A program made the translations under genes and the position numbers. DNA of 64,000 bases from Sphingomonas hominis (lineage in GTDB: Bacteria > Pseudomonadota > Alphaproteobacteria > Sphingomonadales > Sphingomonadaceae): the NCBI RefSeq assembly GCF_013328205.1, contig NZ_JABULH010000003.1, positions 1 through 64,000 of the forward strand, read 5' to 3'. The notes beneath the pieces are model-generated. The model saw only the letters and a list, made by a program, of their open reading frames with translations. It searched no databases and was not told the origin of the DNA. Shown piece by piece: positions 45,820 through 54,608 of this stretch (the first letter of the stretch is position 1; every line of letters starts with the position of its first letter).

Positions 45820-46710
45820 GTGAGCGACTGGCCCGCGCTGCCGATCTTCGTGCGGCTGTCCGGCCGCCCAGTGGTGCTGGTGGGCGAGGGCGAGGCCGCC
45901 GACGCCAAGCGCCGCCTGCTGGAGCGCGCCGGGGCGGTGATCGTCGGGGAGGACGGCGCGTGGCGTTCGGACCCGGCAGGCTCCGTGGGTGCGCAGCGGC
46001 ATCCGTCCGGCACTGACGGCGACGGCGATGGGGGCAGCGAGCAGGAGCAGTACCGTTCCTCCGATGACCAAAACGCACCCGTCGGCGCCCGGCTCGCGGT
46101 CGTGGTCGACGACGAAGCCGCCGCGCACCGGCTCAAGGCGCGCGGGCTGCTGGTCAACGTCGTCGACCGGCCCGAATTGTGCGACTTCACGCTGCCCGCG
46201 ATCGTCGATCGCGCGCCGGTGCTGGTCGCGGTCGGCACCGGCGGCGTCTCCGCCGGGCTCGCCGCCGCGGTGCGTCAGCGGCTGGAGGCAATCCTGCCTG
46301 CGCGGCTCGGGCACCTGGCCGAGGCGCTGCACGCCGCGCGCGGTTCCTTGCGCGCGCGCTTCCCCGACACGCCCGCGCGCCGCCGCGCGATCGGCAGCGC
46401 GCTGGCACAAGGCGGCGCGCTCGATCCGATGCGCGACCATAACGACGCCGACGTGGTCGCGCGCATCGCCGCGGGTGCGCCGCCGCGCGTCGAGCACGTA
46501 CGGCTGCGCTCAACCGATCCCGACGACCTGACGCTGCGCGAGGCGCGCTGGCTGTCGCAGGCCGATCGTGTCACCCACCGCGCGGACGTGCCCGCGGCGG
46601 TGCTCGACCGCGCGCGCGCCGACGCGGTGCGCGAGGCGACCGAGGCCGCGCCCGACACCAGCGCCGAGGGGCTGACCGTTGACGTGGCGCTGGCAGAGGG
46701 TGCCGCATGA
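45820..46710 (+). CDS. precorrin-2 dehydrogenase / siroheme synthase N-domain with insertion
   Basis: NAD-dependent dehydrogenase/ferrochelatase domain of CysG type, 296 aa, converting precorrin-2 toward siroheme. Motifs: VVLVGEGEAADAK near the N-terminus, LVNVVDRPELCDFTLPAIV and VGTGGVSAGLA. A polar low-complexity stretch of about 43 residues (roughly 46-89) interrupts the first Rossmann region between VIVGEDG and ARLAVVV, where relatives run on without it. The C-terminal ~110 residues replace the methyltransferase part. GTG 45820 starts 4 nt after the lysA stop. Confidence 0.8.
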   Translation: MSDWPALPIFVRLSGRPVVLVGEGEAADAKRRLLERAGAVIVGEDGAWRSDPAGSVGAQRHPSGTDGDGDGGSEQEQYRSSDDQNAPVGARLAVVVDDEAAAHRLKARGLLVNVVDRPELCDFTLPAIVDRAPVLVAVGTGGVSAGLAAAVRQRLEAILPARLGHLAEALHAARGSLRARFPDTPARRRAIGSALAQGGALDPMRDHNDADVVARIAAGAPPRVEHVRLRSTDPDDLTLREARWLSQADRVTHRADVPAAVLDRARADAVREATEAAPDTSAEGLTVDVALAEGAA

Positions 46711-47675
46711 CCGGCTTCGCCTACCGCATCGCCGATGGTCGCGCCGAGCCGGTCGAACTGGCCGATGCGCTCGGCTGCGGCGCGCCGTTCGTCTGGGTGC
46801 ATCTAGCCACCACCGCCGAGCACGCGCAGGCGTGGCTGCGCGACTGCGCCAAGCTCGAACCCTTCACGGTCGACGCGCTGACCGCCAACGAGACGCGCCC
46901 GCGCTGCGAGAAGATGGGCGACAGCGCCTTCCTCAACCTGCGCGGCCGTACCGACGAGGAGATCGATTCGTCGGACATGCTCGCCTCGATCCGCATCTGG
47001 GCGGCGAAGGGGCGCCTCGTCTCGGTCACGCGCAAGAAGCTGGTCGCGCTCGACGCGGTGGTGGACGAGGTGAAGTCGGGCGCGATCCGCGATCCCGGCG
47101 ACCTGCTGACCGCCTTCGCGACCGAGATCACCGAGGATCTCGATCCCGTCGTCGCTGATTTGGGCGATTGGCTCGACGATTGCGAACAGGAATTGGATAC
47201 CAAGCGCATCTTCGAGCTGCGCCGCGGCGTCACCCGCGTGCGGTCGGAGGCGATCAATTATCGCCGCTTCCTCGCCCCGCAACGCATCGCGCTCGAACGC
47301 CTCGCCACGCTGCCGGGCGACTGGCTGGGCGATGATGATCGCGCGCATCTGTCCGCCGCCGCCGACCGCGCCGCCCGCATGGCGGAGGAGGTGGAGGCGA
47401 TTCGCGAGCGCGCGGGCGTGGTGCACGAGGCGCTGACCGATCTCCGCGCCGAACAGCTAGATTCGCGCAGCCTGGTGATCGCGATCGCGGCCATGGTGTT
47501 CCTGCCGCTCACCTTTCTGACCGGCCTGTACGGCATGAACGTCGAGGGCCTGTGGTTCGCGCACGAACCCTGGGCATTCGACGCGATCGTCGGCTTGTGC
47601 GTTGCGATTGCGGCGGGCACGACCCTGTTCTTCGTGCGCCACCGCTGGATCGGGCGGGGAACCGGGGCGGGCTGA
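46707..47675 (+). CDS. CorA/ZntB-family divalent-cation transporter
   Basis: A 322-aa homopentameric channel-type transporter: a large cytoplasmic N-terminal domain and two C-terminal helices with the signature YGMN (in TGLYGMNVEG). ZntB-type proteins move Zn2+; CorA moves Mg2+; the loop after GMN does not decide. ATG 46707 overlaps the siroheme gene stop by 4 nt. Confidence 0.9.
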   Translation: MTGFAYRIADGRAEPVELADALGCGAPFVWVHLATTAEHAQAWLRDCAKLEPFTVDALTANETRPRCEKMGDSAFLNLRGRTDEEIDSSDMLASIRIWAAKGRLVSVTRKKLVALDAVVDEVKSGAIRDPGDLLTAFATEITEDLDPVVADLGDWLDDCEQELDTKRIFELRRGVTRVRSEAINYRRFLAPQRIALERLATLPGDWLGDDDRAHLSAAADRAARMAEEVEAIRERAGVVHEALTDLRAEQLDSRSLVIAIAAMVFLPLTFLTGLYGMNVEGLWFAHEPWAFDAIVGLCVAIAAGTTLFFVRHRWIGRGTGAG

Positions 47676-47679
47676 TCGC

Positions 47680-48096
47680 TTAGGCCTGCACGGGCGCGAC
47701 ACGCTCGCGGTGGACGAACCCGAAATAAGCAGCGACGATCGCGAGCAGCGCGTGCAGCCAGATGTCGTTGCCGTAGATCGGCACCAGGCCGAAGGTCGTG
47801 TCGGTCGCGGGGATCAGCCCCATGATCGTCAGCGCCGCGTAGATCAGCGCCACGCCCTTCGCATAAGCGTAAGCGCCGCCGACGCTCCGTGCAGCGAGCA
47901 GACCCCAGACGCCGAACGCCAGATGCACCAGATTGTGCAGCACGTTGACCGGGAACAGCCCCAGCGCCAGCCGCGACGACGCCGTGACCGTAACGCCCGG
48001 ATGCAGGTGCTCGGGCGACAAGCCGGGCACGAAGCCCGCCAGACCCGCGAGCAGGAAAACGATGCCGAACAAGGTGGCGAAATGACGAACCGACAT
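47680..48096 (-). CDS. DUF4383 membrane protein
   Basis: A 138-aa inner-membrane protein with four hydrophobic segments (LFGIVFLLAGLAGFVPG, NVLHNLVHLAFGVWG, AYAKGVALIYAALTI, WLHALLAIVAAYFGF). The HNLVHLAFG motif is typical of the DUF4383 family. Function unknown. It is convergent with the transporter gene, with stops 4 nt apart. Confidence 0.8.
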   Translation of the reverse strand: MSVRHFATLFGIVFLLAGLAGFVPGLSPEHLHPGVTVTASSRLALGLFPVNVLHNLVHLAFGVWGLLAARSVGGAYAYAKGVALIYAALTIMGLIPATDTTFGLVPIYGNDIWLHALLAIVAAYFGFVHRERVAPVQA

Positions 48097-48284
48097 GAGC
48101 GTCTCCGTGTCGAGTGACGGTGAAGTCGAAAACGGTGACGCTTGTTCCGCGAGGCTGATCTACGTGGGTGCGAAAGCCGCCGGGTGACGCCCGCGCGTGC
48201 AGACCGGGCTCATGCTGGCCTCGCCACCGTGGTTTGATAAACCAACCGGTGGGTGCAATTGCTACGGTGTCGGAGAGATGCGCG

Positions 48285-48636
48285 ATGAAGGACTGGTCAT
48301 CCGTCGTGGCGGTCGGCATTGCGCTGCCAAGAGTCGAGCAGGGCACATCCTACGGCAAGCCTGCGCTGCGCTTCCGCGAACGCACGCTCGCGGCGACTAC
48401 CGCCCCTGATCCCGGCAGCTTCGTGCTCCATGTTGCGGTAGAGGAAAAGGACTGGCTGCTGGAGCGTGACCCGGCGACGTTCTGGCAGACCGATCAGCAT
48501 CGCGACTGGCCCGCGATCCTAGTTCGCTAAGGCAGCGATGCCGATCTCGTTGCAACGCTGCTGGCGCGCGCATGGTGGGACCGTGCGACAAAGGCGCAGC
48601 GCGACGTGTTCGGCGTGCGTCCCTCATCGCCTAGCC
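48285..48636 (+). pseudogene. MmcQ/YjbR-family protein with in-frame TAA
   Basis: The frame from ATG 48285 gives 81 residues typical of YjbR/MmcQ DNA-binding-like proteins (MKDWSSVVAVGIALPRVEQG, RDPATFWQTDQHRDWPAILVR). It is cut by TAA at 48528-48530. The codons beyond it read GSDADLVATLLARAWWDRAT, the expected C-terminal helix, so a single change (for example TAC to TAA) broke it. The end runs up to the fliS stop. It could also be a sequence error. Confidence 0.7.
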
Positions 48637-48647
48637 GGCGTTGCGCC

Positions 48648-49046
48648 TCAAGCCGCGCGCGCCTGTTTCCATGCCTGCGCGATCTCGTCCAGCTCGTCCG
48701 CGACGTGGCGGAACGGTGCGCCCGAGTGGCCGATACTCGCCTCCACCACGCGCCGGCGCGCGCCGGCGTAAAGGCGTGCGAGCACGGTTGACACCTCGCC
48801 CCCGCGCTCGAAATCGAGATTGGCTTCCAGCGCGAACAGGATCGCGGTCGCCCGCGTCACGCGCTCGCTCTTGACCGCGTAGCGCCCGTTCTCCGCCGCC
48901 CACGCGGAAGTGCGCAGCGCCGCGATCAGCTCCTCGTAGAGCAACTGAACCAGCGCCGGACCGTCCGCTACCGCGGTGCGACCGGCGAGGTCGATCTCGC
49001 GGTAGGTGCGCGCCGGATCGCGCAGCAGGGCGGATGCATAGGCCAT
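48648..49046 (-). CDS. fliS: FliS flagellar export chaperone
   Basis: Chaperone of 132 aa that binds flagellin C-termini and prevents premature polymerisation. It is a helical protein (QLLYEELIAALRTS, LFALEANLDFERGGEV) of the right length. It is the last gene of the flagellar run, 18 bp after fliD. Confidence 0.9.
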   Translation of the reverse strand: MAYASALLRDPARTYREIDLAGRTAVADGPALVQLLYEELIAALRTSAWAAENGRYAVKSERVTRATAILFALEANLDFERGGEVSTVLARLYAGARRRVVEASIGHSGAPFRHVADELDEIAQAWKQARAA

Positions 49047-49064
49047 GTCAGTCGAGCCCCGCTA

Positions 49065-50573
49065 TCAGTTCGACTTCGACCATTGGTCGATCTGCTGCTG
49101 CATGAACGACTGCGTCGACTTGTACGCCGATACCTTGGAATTCATGCTGGAGAATTGCTGCGTCAACCGCGCGGTCATCGACGCGGCCTGGTCGGTCAAT
49201 TTGTCCTGCTTCTCGGTCGTGTCGCTGCGCGTCTTCAGGTAATTGCTGTTCGACGCGCCCAGTCCGTAGATCGAGCTGGTGGCGTTCAATTGCAGCGACT
49301 GCATCGCCGAATAGATGCCGTCGGACGTGCCGTAGGAGAACATCGCCTCCACCGCGTCGGCGTTGGTCGTCATCGCCGCGGTCAGCGCGTTGCTGTCGAC
49401 CTCAAGCATGCCCTGCCGCGTGGTGCGGATGCCGATCGCGGCCAGTGTGTTGGGCACGCCCGCACCGGCGTTGCCGTTCAGCACCTTGCTCGTCAGCCCT
49501 TGCAGCGCGCGCAACAGGTTCTTCGCCGCCGGATCGGCGCGCAGCACGCCGGTGATCGGATCGGTCTGTTCCTTGATGGTCGCGACGATCCCGTTGTAGG
49601 TGTCGACGAAGTCGTTGACCGCATTGGTGATCGCGGTCGTCGGCCGGCTCGACGTCAGCGTCGTGGTGCCAGCCGCGGTCAGGTTGAGCTTCGCGCCCGC
49701 GATCAGGTCGCTGACCTCGTTCGACGCGCGCTCGACCTCGACGCCGTCCATCGTCAGCTGCGCGTTCTGCGACTGGCTCGACACCGCCATGGCCGAAGCG
49801 CTGGACAGCGGATTGACCGCGAACGGTGCCAAGCTGGCCGAGTCGGCGGACAGCGAGAACGCCTGCGCCGCCCCGGTGACACCTTTCAGCGACAGATACG
49901 CCCCGCCATCGGCGTCGGTCACGATCGAGGCGGTCACGCCCGTCTTCTTCGCGTTGATCGCGGCGGCAATGCCAGACAGTGTGTTGTTCGTCTCGTCGAT
50001 CTTGATTGCGATCGTATCGTCCAGCTTGTCCCCATCGGCGTCGCTGCCCTTCAGCACCAGCTTGCCGTCGATGTCGGTTTCGATCGTCCCGATCTTGAGC
50101 GTCAGCGTGCCTTCACCGAACGTCGTCGTCTTGGGTGTCGGCTCTTTCGCGCTCACCGCGGTCTGCGCGGTGGCGAGCTGCGTCACCTTGATAGTGCTGT
50201 TCAGCCCCGACAGTTTCGCGCCCGTCAGCGCGGTGGCCGACAGCACGCCCGCGTTCGACACCACCGGCTGCGACGCGAGCGTGCCGCCCTTGACGAGGTT
50301 CTCCAGCGCCTTGGTGAAATCGGTGATGTTGCTTTTCAGCGTCGCGACCGCGGAGATCTGCGACGAGATCGTGTCGAGCTTGGTCGACAGCGCGCTCTTC
50401 TTTGCCGCGAATTGCGCATCGACCAGCGAGGTGACGAGACTGGAGGTGTCGACCCCCGAACCGGTGCCGAGCGAAGTCAGCAGCGAATTGGTCGCCGAGG
50501 TGGTGACGCTGGCCGTCGACTTGGTCGGCGTGGGCGTCGGCGTTGTGCCGCTGGTGGCGCTGGTCGTGGTCAT
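49065..50573 (-). CDS. fliD: FliD filament cap protein
   Basis: Hook-associated protein 2, capping the filament tip, 502 aa. The N-terminus has a Ser/Thr/Pro-rich leader followed by LLTSLGTGSGVDTSSLVTSLVDAQ, the classic HAP2 start. The C-terminal domain ends SSMNSKVSAYKSTQSFMQQQIDQ. Exported through the flagellar type III system, so no Sec signal. Between flhB and fliS. Confidence 0.95.
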   Translation of the reverse strand: MTTTSATSGTTPTPTPTKSTASVTTSATNSLLTSLGTGSGVDTSSLVTSLVDAQFAAKKSALSTKLDTISSQISAVATLKSNITDFTKALENLVKGGTLASQPVVSNAGVLSATALTGAKLSGLNSTIKVTQLATAQTAVSAKEPTPKTTTFGEGTLTLKIGTIETDIDGKLVLKGSDADGDKLDDTIAIKIDETNNTLSGIAAAINAKKTGVTASIVTDADGGAYLSLKGVTGAAQAFSLSADSASLAPFAVNPLSSASAMAVSSQSQNAQLTMDGVEVERASNEVSDLIAGAKLNLTAAGTTTLTSSRPTTAITNAVNDFVDTYNGIVATIKEQTDPITGVLRADPAAKNLLRALQGLTSKVLNGNAGAGVPNTLAAIGIRTTRQGMLEVDSNALTAAMTTNADAVEAMFSYGTSDGIYSAMQSLQLNATSSIYGLGASNSNYLKTRSDTTEKQDKLTDQAASMTARLTQQFSSMNSKVSAYKSTQSFMQQQIDQWSKSN

Positions 50574-50630
50574 GGCTGTGTTCCGTTAAACGACCGCGCG
50601 GGCCGAACCTTTACGCCTGCTGCCAATTCT

Positions 50631-51755
50631 TCACCCTTGCTGGATGCCGTTTTCGTCGAAGCGCGCGCCCGGCGGCACGTCCACCGGCGGCTGCGTGCCG
50701 CCCGCCGCCGCGTTGACGCCGAACACGAACGCCAGCACCGTCGCGATCGCGAGGTAGAGGTCGTCGCGCACCTCCTGCCCCTCGCGGCTGGTGTAATAGA
50801 CCGCGCGGGCGAGGGCGGGGTATTCGAGCACCTGCAAGCCCCGTTCGCCCGCCAGCTCGCGGATCGCCAGCGCGGTCGCGCCGCGCCCCTTAGCGACCAC
50901 CACCGGCACCTGGTCGCGCCCGCGATCGTAGCGCAGCGCAACCGCGAAATGCGTCGGGTTGGTCAACACGACATGCGCCTCGCCCACCGCCTTGCGCACC
51001 CCGCCCGACAGCATCGCACGCGCCTGCGCGCGCTGATGCCCCTTCATCTCGGCGTTACCCTCGCTCTCCTTGTGCTCGTCCTTGACCTCCTGCTTGGTCA
51101 TGCGGAGTTTGCCGAGCAGCTGGACGATCTGCAGCGGCACGTCGAGCATCGCGATTCCGACCAGCCCCATCGCCATTACTAGCAGCACGCCGGTCAGCGT
51201 CGAGCCGAGCGACGAAATCGCCTGGTTGATGTTGGAATAAGCCAAGCCGAAGCTAGATTGCGCCACGCCCCACAGCATGTACGCGCCGATGGCACCCAGC
51301 AGGACGACCTTGAGCAGCGACTTGCCCAGTTCGGTCCAGCCGTTCATCCCGAATATGCGCTTGAGCCCCGACGCCGGGTTGAGGCGACCGCCCTTGGGCG
51401 CCAGCACCGAGGCGTTGAACGACAGGCTGCCGAGCGCCGCCTGGCTGACCACCGCCGCCGCCATCGTGATCGCGAACAACGTGCCGAGCGCGGGGGCGAG
51501 CTTCCATCCCGCCTGCACCAGCGGCCGCCACGGCTGGAAATCCTCCACGTCGGCTTGGGTAAAGGTGAAGCTCGCAGCCATCACCGCCTTGCACGCCGCG
51601 ATCAGTTGCGGTCCGAAGAAGATCATCCACGCGACGCCCGCGAGCACGACGAGCGCGGTGGCGAGGTCCTTCGACTTGAGGACGTCACCCTTCTCGCGCG
51701 CGTCCTTGCGGCGCTTGGCGGTTGGGGCTTCTGTCTTGTCGCCACCCTCCGACAT
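50631..51755 (-). CDS. flhB: FlhB flagellar export switch
   Basis: Inner-membrane export-gate subunit, 374 aa, with four membrane helices and the autocleavage motif NPTH (266-269) that switches export from hook to filament substrates. The N-terminus TEAPTAKRRKDAREKG is typical. It shares a base with the fliR stop (TGATG). Confidence 0.97.
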   Translation of the reverse strand: MSEGGDKTEAPTAKRRKDAREKGDVLKSKDLATALVVLAGVAWMIFFGPQLIAACKAVMAASFTFTQADVEDFQPWRPLVQAGWKLAPALGTLFAITMAAAVVSQAALGSLSFNASVLAPKGGRLNPASGLKRIFGMNGWTELGKSLLKVVLLGAIGAYMLWGVAQSSFGLAYSNINQAISSLGSTLTGVLLVMAMGLVGIAMLDVPLQIVQLLGKLRMTKQEVKDEHKESEGNAEMKGHQRAQARAMLSGGVRKAVGEAHVVLTNPTHFAVALRYDRGRDQVPVVVAKGRGATALAIRELAGERGLQVLEYPALARAVYYTSREGQEVRDDLYLAIATVLAFVFGVNAAAGGTQPPVDVPPGARFDENGIQQG

Positions 51756-52528
51756 CAGGCGAGCACCAGGCTCTGCGCGGCGGCGAGCGCTTCACGCACG
51801 ATGACCTGCAGGTAATCGCCCATCGCGGGGAAAGCGATCGCGATCGAGACGACACCGACCGCGAGGCTCGCAGGCAGGCCGATCGCGAACAGGTTGAGCG
51901 CGGGTGCCGAACGCGACAGCATCCCCATGACGAGGTTGAGGCACAACAGCAGAAACCCGACCGGCAGCGCCAGCAGCAACCCGGCAAGGAACGCATAGCC
52001 GCCGAAAAAGGCGATGTCGCGGAACTGCCCCGCACCCAGCCACGCAGCACCCGGCGGCAGCGCGCGGTAACTGCGCACGATCATGTCGACCAACACCAGA
52101 TGCCCGTCGAGCGACAGGAACAGCAGCGTCAGCATGATCGACAGGAACTGGCCGATCGCGGGGCTGGAGCGGCCTGAATTGGGGTCGATCATGTTGGCGA
52201 ACCCGATCCCCATCGCGCCGCCGATGATCTCGCCCGCGACCAGTGGCGCGGCGAACGCGATCTGGAGCACGAAGCCGAGCGCCAGCCCGACCAGCGCCTC
52301 CGCCACTACCGCCATGATGGTGGTGAGCGTGAAGATCTCGGCCGGTGCCTGGATCGTGTTGGTGCCGAGCACCAGCACCGCGATCGCGCTTGACAGCGCG
52401 ACGCGCACCGGCAGCGGGACGGACACGTTGCCGAACACGGGTGCCGCGATCAGCGCCGCGCCGACGCGGATCATCACGAACAGCAGCGTCCATAGCTGGG
52501 GCTCGATGACGAGGCCGAAGCCGAACAT
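51755..52528 (-). CDS. fliR: FliR export-gate protein
   Basis: Integral membrane subunit of the flagellar export gate, about 257 aa with six hydrophobic segments (LFVMIRVGAALIAAPVFG, LVAGEIIGGAMGIG). The frame is open to 52567; ATG 52528 starts at the usual MFGFGLVIEPQ. The 217-bp gap to fliQ holds a large palindrome, unusual within this operon. Confidence 0.93.
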   Translation of the reverse strand: MFGFGLVIEPQLWTLLFVMIRVGAALIAAPVFGNVSVPLPVRVALSSAIAVLVLGTNTIQAPAEIFTLTTIMAVVAEALVGLALGFVLQIAFAAPLVAGEIIGGAMGIGFANMIDPNSGRSSPAIGQFLSIMLTLLFLSLDGHLVLVDMIVRSYRALPPGAAWLGAGQFRDIAFFGGYAFLAGLLLALPVGFLLLCLNLVMGMLSRSAPALNLFAIGLPASLAVGVVSIAIAFPAMGDYLQVIVREALAAAQSLVLA

Positions 52529-52601
52529 CACCGTGAAGGGTGCGAGAGGCTGCGGGTCGCAGCCCACGCAACCAAGCGCGGCCGGCAGGCGCGAAGCGCT
52601 T

Positions 52602-52679
52602 GTCCGACGACGCGGCTTTGCCGCGGCGTGGCTACAGCGATGCGATCAAGCCCGCCGCGGCAAAGCCGCGCCGTCGGAC
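52602..52679. repeat. 27-bp-arm palindrome between fliQ and fliR
   Basis: Arms at 52602-52628 and 52653-52679 are 26/27 complementary around a 24-nt loop. Each arm also contains its own small palindrome (GCGGCTTTGCCGC). Short inverted repeats flank it (GCGCGAAGCGC, GGGGCATCCGCCCC). It lies in a non-coding gap inside the flagellar operon and would form a strong RNA hairpin on either strand. Confidence 0.9.
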
Positions 52680-52745
52680 GGGGCATCCGCCCCGCCGGCC
52701 GGGCTTGTGCCGGACGCGCGGACGTGGCCGCGCTGGCACTGCGCC

Positions 52746-53027
52746 TCACCGAACCAAGTCCGGAATACGCGCGAAGATCTCGACCGTGAAATCGCTCAAC
52801 AATCCCAGGATCATCGCGCCGAAGATCATGATCGACACCGCCACCACGATCAGCTTGGGCACGAACGACAGCGTCTGTTCCTGGATCGAGGTCGCCGCCT
52901 GCACCATGCCTAAAATCAGCCCCGACAGCAGCGCCGGGATCAGGATCGGCGCGGCGGCGAGCGCCAGCACCCACATCGTCTGGTTGGCGATCGTCAGGAA
53001 ATAATCGGCGTCGGCGAGGGGCTGCAT
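52746..53027 (-). CDS. fliQ: FliQ export-gate protein
   Basis: A 93-aa membrane protein with two hydrophobic helices (VLALAAAPILIPALLSGLIL, LIVVAVSIMIFGAMILGLL), the normal FliQ length. It lies between fliP (46-bp gap) and the palindrome region. Confidence 0.95.
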   Translation of the reverse strand: MQPLADADYFLTIANQTMWVLALAAAPILIPALLSGLILGMVQAATSIQEQTLSFVPKLIVVAVSIMIFGAMILGLLSDFTVEIFARIPDLVR

Positions 53028-53073
53028 CGGTCGGGTTCCGCGAGGATAGGTCGGTCGGGATAGAGCGCGCGCG

Positions 53074-53970
53074 TCAGGTCGCGAACGAATTGGCGAGGCT
53101 GCCCATGGTCAGCGCCCAGCCGTCGACAAGCACGAACAACAGCAGCTTGAACGGCAGCGAGATGATCGTCGGCGACAGCATCATCATGCCGAGCGCCATC
53201 AACACGGTGGCGACCACCAGGTCGATTACGATGAAGGGCAGGAACACGAGGAACCCGATCTGGAACGCGGTCTTGAGTTCGCTGGTCACGAACGCGGGCA
53301 GCAGCACCGAGTAGGGAATGTCGCGTGGGGACGCGTACGGCCCCGACTTCGCCATCTCGGCGAACATCGTCACGTCCTTGACCCGCGTCTGCTTGGACAT
53401 GAAATCGTGCAACGGCGCGCCCGCGGTGGAGATCAGCTGCGTGCCGTTCAACCGGCCGGCGGCATAAGGCTGGATAGCGGTGGTGTTGATCTGGTTCACC
53501 ACCGGCGCCATCACGAAGAAGCTGAGGAACAGCGACAATCCGATCAGCACCTGGTTGGGCGGGGTCTGCTGCAATCCCATGGCCTGCCTGAGGATCGACA
53601 GCACGATGATGATCCGCGTGAAGCTGGTCATCATCAGCACGATGCCGGGCAGCACCGTGAGCAGTCCCATGATGATGAGCACCTGGAGCGACAAGGACAG
53701 CGACCCGCCACCCGGCGTCGCACTCGCATCGCCGCGCGAGAGCTGGCCGAGCGCACGATCGATCGCGTCGCCGACACCCGGCGTCGGCGCGGCGGGTGCG
53801 CCGGCCGGGGGTGTCACTTGCGCGAAGGCAGGCACCGCGATGCACAGCATGATGACGATCGCCGCGAGCGCGAGCACCACACGCACCCAGCCGTGCGCCG
53901 TCTGCGGGCGGGGCGACACGGGCGCGATCAGCGCGGGGCCGCGCCCGGTGCGGGTAACGGTGATGCTCAC
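53074..53970 (-). CDS. fliP: FliP export-gate protein
   Basis: Export-gate subunit of about 298 aa with an N-terminal signal-like helix ([20 protein letters not shown]) and the signature segments [38 protein letters not shown] and [22 protein letters not shown] 53970 overlaps the fliO stop by 4 nt. The first ~25 residues are longer than usual. Confidence 0.95.
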   Translation of the reverse strand: MSITVTRTGRGPALIAPVSPRPQTAHGWVRVVLALAAIVIMLCIAVPAFAQVTPPAGAPAAPTPGVGDAIDRALGQLSRGDASATPGGGSLSLSLQVLIIMGLLTVLPGIVLMMTSFTRIIIVLSILRQAMGLQQTPPNQVLIGLSLFLSFFVMAPVVNQINTTAIQPYAAGRLNGTQLISTAGAPLHDFMSKQTRVKDVTMFAEMAKSGPYASPRDIPYSVLLPAFVTSELKTAFQIGFLVFLPFIVIDLVVATVLMALGMMMLSPTIISLPFKLLLFVLVDGWALTMGSLANSFAT

Positions 53971-54305
53971 GCGCGCGTGCCCTTGGTGAGGCTGGCGAGC
54001 GCGTCGCGGAACGACGGCGTCGGGGCGGGTACGAAGTCGTCGGCCGCCGACACTGCGCCGCCCTTGTCGACCAGCGTCACGCCGGTGCGCGAAACCGAGA
54101 CGAGCAGGCGACGCCCCTCGAACTCGACCACCGCCAGCTTGACGCCGGGCGAGATCATCATCGTCTCGCGAACCGCGATGGTCCGCGTCGCGGCCGCGCC
54201 GGGCATCCGCGTCTCCAGCTTGCGCCACAGGTACAGCGAACCGATCATCAAGCCGCACACCAGCGGCAAGAGCACGATCAGCTTTAGCACGTAGGTCCAC
54301 ATCAT
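53967..54305 (-). CDS. fliO: FliO flagellar assembly protein
   Basis: A 112-aa single-pass membrane protein ([22 protein letters not shown]) with a small cytoplasmic beta domain. It helps FliP ring assembly. Placed between fliN and fliP as usual; overlaps fliP by 4 nt. Confidence 0.88.
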   Translation of the reverse strand: MMWTYVLKLIVLLPLVCGLMIGSLYLWRKLETRMPGAAATRTIAVRETMMISPGVKLAVVEFEGRRLLVSVSRTGVTLVDKGGAVSAADDFVPAPTPSFRDALASLTKGTRA

Positions 54306-54317
54306 CGCGCGTGCGCC

Positions 54318-54608
54318 TCAGCCGCGCTTCTCGGGCGAGACGAGCTCGAGCAGCTTGACGCCGAACCGCTCGCCCACCGTCACGACCTCGCCGCGGCCGA
54401 TCAGCGTGCCGTTGACGAACACGTCGAGCAATTCGCCCGCCTGGCGGTCAAGCTCGATCACGCTGCCCTCACCCAGTGCCAGCAATTCGCGCAGCGCCAG
54501 CGTCGTCGATCCGATCTCGACCGTCAGCTTGACGTCGACGTCCTGCAACAGCCGCAAATTGGCGGCGACCGCGGCGTCAACCGCGAAATCGGCGGTCATG
54601 TCGTTCAT
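54318..54608 (-). CDS. fliN: FliN C-ring protein
   Basis: Small C-ring subunit of 96 aa made of a single SpoA domain ([34 protein letters not shown]). ATG 54608 overlaps the fliM stop by 4 nt. Confidence 0.93.
   Translation of the reverse strand: MNDMTADFAVDAAVAANLRLLQDVDVKLTVEIGSTTLALRELLALGEGSVIELDRQAGELLDVFVNGTLIGRGEVVTVGERFGVKLLELVSPEKRG

Noticed and set aside
49083-51182. Long open frame (699 codons) on the plus strand opposite fliD and flhB
   Set aside because: Arg/His/Gly-rich composition without motifs; both genes on the other strand are intact and well conserved.
53407-54294. Plus-strand frame opposite fliP/fliO
   Set aside because: No motif; sense genes are clear.
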